From Purpureocillium takamizusanense (taxonomy: Eukaryota > Ascomycota > Sordariomycetes > Hypocreales > Ophiocordycipitaceae): a DNA stretch of 64,000 bases. The DNA is taken from positions 1,922,001-1,986,000 of the forward strand of contig NC_063073.1 of assembly GCF_022605165.1 (NCBI RefSeq), written 5' to 3'. Positions 55,292 to 64,000 of the stretch are shown here, piece by piece. The notes under the pieces are model-generated. The model saw only the letters and a list, made by a program, of their open reading frames with translations. It ran no database searches and had not been told where the DNA came from. The position numbers and the translations under genes were made by a program. Numbering within the stretch: position 1 is the first letter of the stretch; every line of letters begins with the position of its first letter.

Positions 55292-55405
55292 GTCTATTGG
55301 TGCCAACGATTGGCTTTCATTAAGTGAAAGTGCGACTTGCAAGGCAAATACATATCGTCCAAACTCCTTGAATGCATGCACTCCAAGTCTATCTATATGA
55401 ACATT
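55292..55405. other. short tail-to-tail spacer
   Basis: 114 bp between the TERT stop and the wax-synthase-domain stop on the other strand. The two 3' UTRs are likely to overlap. Confidence 0.6.
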
Positions 55406-57036
55406 TCACAATGCGAGGCCCGTGTCCCACCAATGCCTTCCGACGTGCCATTTGGGCAGCTGGTCTCGGTCCCATCGCCACCAGTGATCCGAAGGATGCC
55501 CCAACCCCATCCAGCGCAGGGGAGATATCGGCACAGGCTCCACCAGCCACAGCCCACTCGAAGCAATATCGTCGATGAAGAGCCACGCCGTGGCGTACAT
55601 CCACGCGGCGGTAAAGACCACGTTTGCCATGCGGATCTGCGCAAGCGAGGGATCCGGAACATGCCGCTTTGCCAGCCTGGCCAAATTTTCTTGGGTGAGC
55701 ACGCCCACGCCTTGGAGCAGGAAGAAGGCAGGCGAGCGCCAGAGCTTGGTAGCGGGGATGGCGGACATGCTGCCAGAGGCGTGGAGGAAGCCGGACAGGG
55801 CAAACGAAATGAACATAGTGATGGCCTTTGACGTCTCCGACTTCTTGTTGAGATAGCCATGCTGTAGCAGGTAGGAGGCCGGACCCATAAACTGCTGGCG
55901 AAACGTCTGATGCCAACACGCCCCCCACCAGCCTGCCAATCCGCGATCGAGCACCTGGTCGAAGGACCCAAAGGTAGTACTGTAAAACCACAACGCCGAG
56001 CGAGATGGGCAAAGCGCCTTGAAGGACCAGTACTGTACCAGGTCGGCGAGGCTGAACATGGCGCCGATGGCGCCCACGATCCCGGCAAGTGAGAAGAACT
56101 CTCTATATAGCAGCAGAAGCCAGCGGGGCAGGCGATCGAGATGCGGCGGCAGGTCGTGTGGCTGGTCGGGGCCGAGAATGAAGTATGGATCTCTCATCAT
56201 GAAGATGGAAAGAAAGTCGAGAACTAGATACAAAAGGGCCAGCTTCACCAGTCGGTCACGCGTGAAAGCCGCCTCCGAGCTGTGTCGCTTGTAGCCGCTG
56301 TCCGAGACGACGGGCATGGAATCTATGTTGACGGGCTCCCCTGAGGAAACCACGGGAGGCATCTGAGGTCTAGGGATGGACGAGATTGAATGGTTCCAGC
56401 CTGAGGCGCTAGGTCAGTATCAAGTTGACAAGGGCGCATATAGACAGACACACCAGATCCGCGAAAGCTGGAGGCCAAGTCCCAAGCCCAGCCAATGCGC
56501 TCCCACAAGCTGCCATCTTCAGGGAACGTCTGCCACACAAATTCGCTGTTTTTAGATGCCGCTTGTGGTTTGTCCTGTGATGATGCCGACTCTGCGGCTT
56601 TGCGTCTTCGCAAACCGTCCTGACTCGAAGCGTCCGGGTTAATGGCGGCGGCGGCATCCCCATTTGCGCGACGAGAAAGCACCCTCACGGCTCTGGCAGC
56701 GACAAACTGCGGTCGTTTCCATATGAGAAGGTCCATGGTCAAGATGATCCCCCAAGCAGCGTGCAACCCGGCCGCATACGAGCAGGCCATGTTAGTGCTG
56801 GACAATTCGCGGGCTACACGCCAGTTAAAGACGACGACGAATGCCACGACGAGCCACCTTGTCTGGTAGAGCCATGGCCGCCGCGTGTGCGGAATCGCCA
56901 GCCACAGGACGAGGACGACGGGGACTCCGAGAAGGCTGTACGGCATCACCAACGGTTTAGCTCGGCCTTGGGCCACGGCCTGCGTGAAAGCGGAGCGATA
57001 TGCGTGGCGCACGGCATCATCGATGCGGACGTCCAT
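55406..57036 (-). CDS. wax-synthase-domain acyltransferase (MBOAT-like membrane protein)
   Basis: Membrane-bound O-acyltransferase of the wax-synthase-domain family. In fungi, members acetylate or acylate alcohols, including secondary metabolites; the substrate here is unknown. Two exons close in phase: 57036-56454 and 56400-55406, with donor GTGTGT, a CTGAC branch point and acceptor CTCAG, giving 525 residues. The N-terminal half has several hydrophobic helices (LLGVPVVLVLWLAI; WLVVAFVVVFNW), then a charged loop. The C-terminal wax-synthase region carries the family signatures ACWHQTFRQQF and FALSGFLHA with the conserved His, and more helices. No biosynthetic genes adjoin it, so the context gives no substrate clue. 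ATG 57036 starts MDVRIDDAVRHAYRS. Confidence 0.88.
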
Positions 57037-59908
57037 GATGCCCGACTATCGGAGGCGCAACGTCTGCCAGGCAGGCAGCGAAAGAGAGAAAAGACGTGAA
57101 AAAAAAAAAGAAAATAAAGCTTGATATTGCTGTCGCCTGCTTACACCACTGCGCTGTGGGGTCGGCGGGTATCGACTTGGTAGCGTCAGCTGACAGACGG
57201 CATCACGGTGTGCCATGTGCGGTTTCGAGACACAAACCGCCAGGCTGCCCGACCGACTCTTTTGCGGCTTGTCGTACGAGTGAGTGGTGGTGGATGACCA
57301 AGGCTGTGAGACACGAACAGGCGGTCCATTCATGACGCGTGGAGGCGCCGCGCCGTGCGGAGTGGATATCGGCTGATCGAGGTGCTGTGTGGCTCGGGAC
57401 GGCAGCCGCTATAATAAGGCGAGGCGTCCAGTACCGCTGCCCGCGCAGGGCAGTGCCGACGGGGCGACCAGGGGGTCACGAGCCGCTGCAGATCGCAAGC
57501 AAGCCCACGACTCCACTGGCTGATAGTAACACAGTAGGGCACGGTTCACGCTATTTCAACCGTCGGTGTAAGACTGTACGTGGGAACAAGGAGACTGTAT
57601 GCGTATCGAAGGTGAGGTTGCGCGGGCCCGGATCCCAGGGGATTGCCGTCTGCAAGACGCTCGCTGCCACATATGTCGGAAGTGACGAAACTTGTGTGAA
57701 CGTTTCATTTTTTCTCTCTCTCACGGATGAAGTGCTGCACGATCACGAATGCGCAACCTCCAAGAGGATAGTGGTGGTGAGTGGTGTGGAAGGTCGCGTG
57801 ATTCGAGGGTAGGGCAGGCAGGGGCAAGAAGAGCAGGAGCAGAGCAGGAGTGGGAAGGAGCAGGATAGAGGCTGTGACATCTCCGCTTCCCGAGCCTCAA
57901 GCGGAAGGATGGCCTCACCACCAGCCTCCCAGGCGTCTCGAGAGAGACAAACCCGGCTTTTTGCTTCCACACTGTGACACCTGGCATGGCCAGAAGCATT
58001 CATTGACCACCTGGGCTCATCAAACGCAAGCCGATGCTCTCCCTCTTTACGGCACAGCAGGAAAAGCGCAAAAAGGCGCAAAAAAAAAAAGATGGCTCAG
58101 TGCCAGTTCGAACGCCGGGATTTGCACCCAGGCTGCAACAACCTCGTCAGCAAACGTCTCCGGAGCCGTTAACGACTGCGTCACTTACTCTCTTCCTTGG
58201 GAGGGAAGCGGGTTAAACTACTACCCCACGTCCGAGTTGCAAGATGCTGCCATTATTATTGCTTAAGAAGGATGTGAAGCGAGTCGGTCAGTGAATCGAC
58301 GTCCGGGAGGGTCCCAGGGCCGGCCGTCCACGCGTGGCTGGGGCAACGCAGCGGCGCGGGAGGCTGCAGGAGCATGAGATGAAAGGTGACAGACCAGATA
58401 AGCTACCCTCGAGAGCCGCATGCTGTGCTGTCTGTGGGCAAGTCAGCAACGACGAAGCCGATACGAGCTGGGGCACCGGGAGCGATGCATCGGACCAGCT
58501 TGGATGCCTGAGGCTTGCCTCTGAGGTCCCGTCACCAGGGATGTTCGACAACGATAGGGAATACTGCACTTTACCCTGGCTCGAGCTGTCGACTGGGATC
58601 ATCTCCAGGTGCAAGACTGAGCCGGAATCATCCATCAGACGCCAGAAAACCCCCGACTGGTTGAAGCAGGCCGGCATGCGTTGATGTGATGTGCGACTCT
58701 GTGTTCTGTATCAAAGTGCGCATATATCTCACTCTCGAAACAGCCACCATGCTTGGCCCTGGACTGCTCCAAGCTCGAAGCAGCGAGTCGGCTATCCGTG
58801 TTTCGACGATGGGTGGTCAGGACTCAGAAATGTCCAGCCAACCCACGTTCAGGGGTCGCCGACGCTTCAGGCCGAGGCTCGGCAAGCTTAGCCTCATGAA
58901 ATAATGGACGAGTGAGGTAAATGCGGCCTCACGTTAGCGGCGTGGTGTGGCCCAGCGTTCGAGTGCCGGTGGAACGCGATCCGTCCATCGGGCATGTTGA
59001 CAACCCCGAAGACGACGACAATGACGACGACCCGCCGTGAATGATTCACCTTGACTACTAACTGTTCGTCCGCCAAGAGTCACTCACGGCTAGACCTTGG
59101 AAAAGCTGCTCGTTGCTTTCAGAACCAGCTTCGTCGACAATGCCGACACACCGGAGCCGATTGTCTTCGCACGACCAGCCCCGGACCGAGCGGGAGATGG
59201 GACCCTCACGAGTCGAAGCATCAAAACAGGCTTGCGAATGCGAAGGCCGGGTCCTGGTTCTTGTCCAGTCCGGGGCCCCAAAACGTGCTCTGGTTGACCC
59301 CACCTGGGTGATCCTTCGCCGCACTGGGGGCCCATCACCATCCAGGCCTACGCCGCCCTTGGAGTGACTCGCCCAGACGACTGATTGTTAGTCAGGTGGG
59401 ACCCGTGCTCTTTGGCTGCCGTCTCACAGGGCTGAGAGCAGTGGATTGCTTACGAGTTGCGACCGACAAGGTTGCCCCCCCCCCCCGCGCCTCTCGCTTT
59501 CGCGACTCAATATCGGGTTAGTACGGTAGTTACGCAGCGACAAGGAAGCTAATAAACTGCTGTTACCGGCGGCGGCCGGCGCTCAAAGGTAGTGCTGACC
59601 CTGCATTCAAAGAGGTGTCGTGTCGCTCACCTCGTCTACCGGCTGCCTGCTCTTCTTTCATCATTTGCGGTTTCAATCTCACGAAAAACGATGCTCACTC
59701 CCTTGAGGCGAGATTGATCAAGGACAAAGTCAAGCTGGGTGTGACGTTTGGCCGCATTTGGAGTCTTTCTGGCCGCTCGGAGACTTTTCTCGGCTGCCTG
59801 ACAGCGCCGACCTCGACCACAAACGCTCGTATTTCGCACTCATCACGGCCCCCCGACCTACATCCGTTCCGTCTTCGATAACCCGCAGCAATCGCCAGCC
59901 TCTTCGTC
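57037..59908. other. intergenic between the wax-synthase and Zn2Cys6 genes (divergent)
   Basis: Should contain both promoters. No domain-bearing ORF was found. A tRNA-like segment lies at 58.09-58.19 kb. C-runs at about 59.47 kb. Confidence 0.55.
58090..58190 (-). ncRNA. tRNA-derived Pol III remnant (SINE-like or tRNA pseudogene)
   Basis: Read on the minus strand, 58183-58166 resembles an A box (TGACGCAGTCGTTAACGG; a tRNA D-arm usually has TGGCGCAGT-GGTTAGCG). 58128-58118 resembles a B box (GGTGCAAATCC against GGTTCGANTCC), set in a T-arm with a CTGGG/CCCGG stem. A T-run of about 11 follows at 58090-58080, where a Pol III terminator would lie. I cannot fold a full acceptor stem, so it is not called a functional tRNA. 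Confidence 0.4.
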
Positions 59909-61414
59909 ATGGCATCCGAAACCATCAAGAGCCCTTCATCAAGCAGCGCCCCGAAGCATCGGGCCTGTGACGAGTGCCGTAAGTGACGCCGTCCTCAACC
60001 CGGCCCCCCCGCCGCCCTCTCGGAGACTTTTTGCTCAACCACGTCTGCAGGCACGCGAAAACTCGCCTGCTCCAAGGAGCCCGATGGCTGTGCCAGGTGC
60101 AAACGAGAGGGCATCCAGTGCCACTACTCACCCCAGAAGCCCATGGGACGCCCTCGGAAACGTCGACACATCGAGGATGCGGAGTCGGATGTCGTCGCTC
60201 AGCCTCCCCAGGCGGCCGCTGTCAAAGGAGATGCGCTCGTCACGCCGCCGCAGTTTGCAGACTTCGATACGCCAGCGGCGCTTTCGCTGAATTCGGGCTT
60301 GGACTTCCTAGGCCCCCAAGCTACGCCATCCGACTTGACATTCCTCGACTTATTGCCGACCAACTACGGTGACGATGACGGCAACGGCCTGTATGGCCAC
60401 AACCCGTACGCGCAATCGCAAGCCCCCGGCCAGGATGTTCTGCCCCTCAATGCTTCGGCGCTCCACATGCAATGCGCCGCAGGGGACCTGTTTCAGGGCA
60501 TCAGTTTCGATGAGCCCGACCCCACAGACACGGCAGTGTCCAAGGACATCAGTGATTCCTTGCAGCGCTTCATGGAATCGCAGTGGCCGTCGCCTCCAGA
60601 GGATACACCCCAATCCTGCTCGAGTGACATGTCGAGCGCGGTGGACTCCCCGGACCCCCTTCCCGACACACCGATTCCTCCGATCCGGGCGATGCCGAGC
60701 ACCACGTGCGGCTGTTTGTCTGCGCTGTACCTGGCGTTGGAGTCGCTCTCACACCTTCCTCCCGACGTCACTACGGCCATGCGTGTGGCCAGAGGCGCGT
60801 GCAAAGTAGCGCAGGAAGTCATCGACTGCAGAATGTGCTCCAATGCCTTCTTCGACGACCCTCTGAAGCCGCCACCGATTCAGGCGTTTCAGAACCTCAT
60901 GTGTCTGGGTGCCCTCGTACCGTCGGCCTGCAACGCCTACGCTTCGATCCTGGAGATGGTGGACAACGAAACTGCGCTGGCCAAGAAGGAGAGCCGGACC
61001 ATTTACTTTTCATTCAAGGAAGTCGGCGGACTTTGGGGCAATGTCGTCAACGAGCACAGCGGTTGTTCAGCCATTCAAGGCCTGAACAACAACCATCTAG
61101 CGCCAGACGTGTGGCGAACGACCATTCGCGCCATCTTGAAGCTGGACATCTACGGCGTGGGCGGATCTCAGGGCGGCCCATCGCACGCGCCAAGACGACA
61201 AAAGGGATTGAAGGACGTGCTCGCGCAGCTAGACGAGACGTCAAGGAGGCGACACGAAATCATGGACGAAATCGCCGCGTCCGGGCAGGCGCCGACCAAC
61301 GCCCGGTACATCATGAGCCACATGACACAACCGCCATGTCCGCCAGAGCAGAGGAACTGCGTCAGGATCCTAGACACGGCGAGGATCGCCCTTGAGAACC
61401 TTGCCATTACGTGA
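59909..61414 (+). CDS. Zn2Cys6 fungal transcription factor
   Basis: Nuclear DNA-binding regulator. Two exons close in phase: 59909-59978 and 60051-61414, giving 477 residues. The intron (GTAAGT..CTGCAG) interrupts the zinc cluster itself. The six Cys are C-DE-C-RTRKLA-C-SKEPDG-C-AR-C-KREGIQ-C, at about residues 18-45. Directly after it, MGRPRKRR is an AT-hook-like basic segment and probable nuclear signal. The middle is acidic and Ser/Pro-rich. A C-terminal helical region (CLSALYLALESLSHLP; MRVARGACKVAQEVIDC) resembles the regulatory part of AflR-like factors, but I cannot assign that with certainty. No secondary-metabolite genes adjoin it. ATG 59909 gives a short N-tail before the cluster, usual for the family. 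Confidence 0.9.
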
Positions 61415-62271
61415 TGAATCCTGATACGTAGCTTTTGCGCTGACAGACACGATGTTATGATGTAAAACATGAATTGACGCAAGTCCGATATGGCTGATCC
61501 GCAACATTGGGGATTGGGATGATGGAGTAAGGTGTGTGTGTCTTGGAGAGTCCTGGATCTGGCGCACAAACAAGAGGGCAGGCGCAAACTTGGCGGCGAT
61601 GGGTCGGTAATTTCTCTACTACACTACATGGTGCTTTTCTGCCCTTTGGGGACCTGAGGAACGCTATTCCACCAACGGCCCTGTTTCAACAGCGGCGTTT
61701 CGCGCTTGCACGAGATGCACAAATGGCTGCCGGTGACAGTCTGCTGCATTGTTGCTGCTTTGACAGGTAGATGGTAGGCAAATGATACTATTACTAGTAC
61801 CGCTATGGTTGGCTACTGCGTATGAACAGGCCAGATGAGCGGCATACGGTGTGGCGAGGTCGCCCAAGACTCCCCTTTCCAATGCAATGATGCTGATACA
61901 AAGTCCAAGTTTCAGACCCCAAATGCAGAAAATCCAGAAAAATGCCCAACAAGACGCCGTGCTTGTGCAATGCCCGTCCCTCACCCTGTGCGGACTGGTA
62001 TAAATAAAAAAATTGATATGCTTCATGCCTGTTTCCCTCCATTCATTGTCTGCCAACCGTGCCGGATACAACATGCAGGAGCTACGCCATGAGAAGGGGT
62101 GCTGGAGGCGATACGGTAAACTTGGATGATGGATGAGGTGATGAGATGGGGAAAAGCGTGGATATATGGATGTATGGATGGGGAGGAGGGAGGAGGGAAG
62201 AGGGAGCGCGCCGATGGGCGCGCAAGGGGGAACAGATCAGATCAGATCAGATCGGACGGACGGACAGTGTT
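61415..62271. other. convergent intergenic spacer
   Basis: 857 bp between two converging stops. AT-richer than the genes, with a few CA/TG-normal words and no domain-bearing ORF. Probably the 3' UTRs of both neighbours. Confidence 0.55.
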
Positions 62272-63573
62272 TCAGTCCTCATCCTCCATCATGCCGAGGA
62301 CGTCGAGCTCCGTCTTGACGATGCGCTCAAACTCGTCGCGGTCGATGCCCGAGGCGCGGGACAGCATGTACAGGCTCCTGATGCTGCGGGAGACGTGCTG
62401 CTTGACGCCGAACTCGCTGGCCTCGCGCCGGCCGGCCGTCTCCTCGAGGCGGGCGACGGTGTGCGAGCCGTTGGAGCTGGCGCTCGAGTCTGGGCGCGGG
62501 TGGAGGAGCCGAGCGGCGGCGGGCTCGCCGTCGTCGTCGGCCGGGTTGGTGGGCAGCAGGAGGCCGGAGCGCTGGGTCGGCTCGCTGGGCCGGGGGTGGG
62601 CGAGGGTGCCATTGGCGCCTGCTGATGCTGATGCTGCTGCTGGGCCGGCCGTGGAGGTGGTGCCCATGCCGAGGGGCGGAATGACGTGTGCTGCGGCGGC
62701 GGCGGCCTCCTCGTCCGGGTCGTGGTTGTCCATGGCGGGCTGGACCTGGTCGTACTGCGCAAAGTACTCGTCTTCTGCGGAGGCAGAGCGGTAGGGATCG
62801 GACCGGCTGTTGTGAGAGACGGAGGAGGCGCCGGCCGGGCCTGGAGCTGGCGAGCGCTTGTCTCCGGCCGGCGTCCGAGCCGGTGTGGCATCGTACCGCC
62901 CCCAGTAGTCATCGTCGTCATCGTCATCATCTTCTTGGTTGACGGCCAGTTGAGCGCGACTGCTGGTGCCACCGTTGAGATGGATCGTGGCCGTCTTGCC
63001 CTCCCTGAACTGCCTCTCCGCCTCGGCAATGGTGGAGGCGCCTTCAAAGTCGGAAAACGGCGAGGGCTGGTTGTCCGCCGCCACGGTGACCTCGCCGACC
63101 CTCCACCCGTCGCCGCCCCCTTCCTGGTCGTTGACGCAGTACACCAGGCGGAAGGCGATTCCGAGCTCCGTCAGGGCGACGAGGGCCTGGAGCGTCTCCT
63201 GGTCGAGGCGGCGGAAGCGCGTCTCAGCGTCGTAGTCCCAGTCGACCTCGACCTCGCCGGACACGGGGTGCGGCTCGAGGCTCGGGCTGCGGACGAGCTC
63301 GGCGAGGCGAGCGGCCTTGGAGGCATCGTAGCAGAGCAGCCGCAGCCAAGGTTCCGCGGAAGAAGAGGGCGAGGAGGAAGACGAAGGCGAGGAGGCGAGG
63401 AGCCGGACGCGCTGGCGGAGGATGGGCGATAGCAGCGGGAGGACCTTTGTGGCGGGCTGAGTGGAGGCAGCGGCGGCGGGCAAGGCCGGGAGGAGAGGCG
63501 TGAGGAGGCTGTGGTAGTCTGGAGCGGGGAGCGCGGTGGTCATGGCCGTGGTGGTTGTCGTTGCGGTTGTCAT
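62272..63573 (-). CDS. conserved fungal protein of unknown function
   Basis: Single-exon ORF of 433 residues from ATG 63573; the in-frame GTG further upstream is not used, and a second Met at 63543 (MTTALPAPDYHSLL) is an alternative start. The N-terminal third looks structured: LTPLLPALPAAA, WLRLLCYDASKAARLAELV, and a beta-rich stretch EVEVDWDYDAETRFRRLDQETLQALVALTELGIAF. The middle is disordered with poly-Ser and poly-Asp runs and the short words YWGRYD and DEYFAQYDQVQP. The C-terminus is a predicted helix (HVSRSIRSLYMLSRASGI) followed by DRDEFERIVKTELDVLGMMEDED. No signal peptide or membrane segment. I recognise no named family and do not assign a function; codon use and the conserved-looking C-terminus argue that it is real. 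Confidence 0.8.
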   Translation of the reverse strand: MTTATTTTTAMTTALPAPDYHSLLTPLLPALPAAAASTQPATKVLPLLSPILRQRVRLLASSPSSSSSPSSSAEPWLRLLCYDASKAARLAELVRSPSLEPHPVSGEVEVDWDYDAETRFRRLDQETLQALVALTELGIAFRLVYCVNDQEGGGDGWRVGEVTVAADNQPSPFSDFEGASTIAEAERQFREGKTATIHLNGGTSSRAQLAVNQEDDDDDDDDYWGRYDATPARTPAGDKRSPAPGPAGASSVSHNSRSDPYRSASAEDEYFAQYDQVQPAMDNHDPDEEAAAAAAHVIPPLGMGTTSTAGPAAASASAGANGTLAHPRPSEPTQRSGLLLPTNPADDDGEPAAARLLHPRPDSSASSNGSHTVARLEETAGRREASEFGVKQHVSRSIRSLYMLSRASGIDRDEFERIVKTELDVLGMMEDED

Positions 63574-64000
63574 GATGAGGGTGACGATGAGGTGTGGTTG
63601 AGGTGGTTGTGCGCCTGGTCGGGGCGGCGGGTGTTGGAGGAAGGGTTGTGAGGATTCGGGACTCGTTGCACGAAAGGCATTCACACGAGACGGCTTGTGT
63701 TGCTATATTTTTCTTGTATTTGTTTTTCGGTCCCTTCCTTTTTCACGTGCCTGCCCGCCGGATGGACAGTCAGAACGACGGACTGAAGCGTGATGATGGA
63801 GACTGTGCTGAAGATTTGACGATGGCGACGCCACCAATGAGTCAACGCAACAGGGGAAAAAAAATTCGTGGTGAAGGAGAAGACGAATGGAAGAAAGACA
63901 AGATGGTGACGCAGAGGGAGGGATGAGGCGGAAAGAAGAATGAGGAAGAGTAGCATTGGAGGTCAGTCGAAGAGAGAGAGAGAGAGAAAAGGCAGCAGCA
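63574..64000. other. upstream region of the unknown-function gene
   Basis: About 430 bp with a GAGA-rich purine run at the window end (63.97-63.99 kb). Probably promoter and 5' leader of the gene at 62272-63573. No ORF can be supported. Confidence 0.5.

Noticed and set aside
55406..61414. Secondary-metabolite cluster (acyltransferase plus Zn2Cys6 factor)
   Set aside because: No synthase, P450, reductase or transporter lies between or beside them, and the two genes are nearly 3 kb apart with TERT on the other side.

Overview
The window looks like nuclear DNA of a filamentous ascomycete, probably a hypocrealean Sordariomycete. The evidence is a high-GC background, short introns (about 40-100 bp) with GT..AG ends and CTRAY-type branch points, Pezizomycotina-type gene families (Zn2Cys6 and C2H2 regulators, a wax-synthase-domain protein, a DH-BAR-SH3 exchange factor, telomerase), and a repeat island carrying the CpA-to-TpA signature of repeat-induced point mutation (RIP). 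No prokaryotic or organellar features were seen. Splice models were built by hand, and every multi-exon gene model listed with confidence of 0.85 or more closes in phase.

Layout. 1-1.79 kb: 5' part of a RING-finger gene (minus). 1.79-7.5 kb: no convincing gene, with GTACC-rich palindromic sequence. 7.516-16.461 kb: a nested transposon island. A pogo/Fot1-like DNA transposon (about 43-bp inverted repeats, TA target duplication) has its transposase ORF split by a 7,087-bp Ty3/gypsy chromovirus-type LTR retrotransposon (two 232-bp LTRs, 5-bp duplication CGGCG). The inner part is almost saturated with RIP. Inside the retrotransposon, antisense to gag-pol and between pol and the 3' LTR, is a decayed second gene with one intron. 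This is the most unusual object here.

17.7-20.3 kb: APC2, the cullin subunit of the anaphase-promoting complex (minus). 26.1-27.2 kb: three-exon C2H2 zinc-finger gene (minus). 27.2-37.2 kb: long tract without a confident gene. 37.2-37.8 kb: Pkr1-type V-ATPase assembly factor (plus). 38.3-40.3 kb: six-exon sucrose/alpha-glucoside-type MFS transporter (minus). 41.6-47.4 kb: 1,899-residue RhoGEF with DH, BAR and SH3 domains (minus). 51.2-55.3 kb: complete ten-exon telomerase reverse transcriptase (plus), tail to tail with a wax-synthase-domain acyltransferase (minus, 55.4-57.0 kb). A tRNA-like Pol III remnant lies near 58.1 kb. 59.9-61.4 kb: Zn2Cys6 transcription factor (plus). 62.3-63.6 kb: conserved fungal protein of unknown function (minus).

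The host genes are housekeeping or regulatory and scattered; they do not form a biosynthetic cluster. Cell-cycle control (APC2), polarity (RhoGEF), chromosome-end maintenance (TERT) and V-ATPase biogenesis (Pkr1) are unrelated neighbours.
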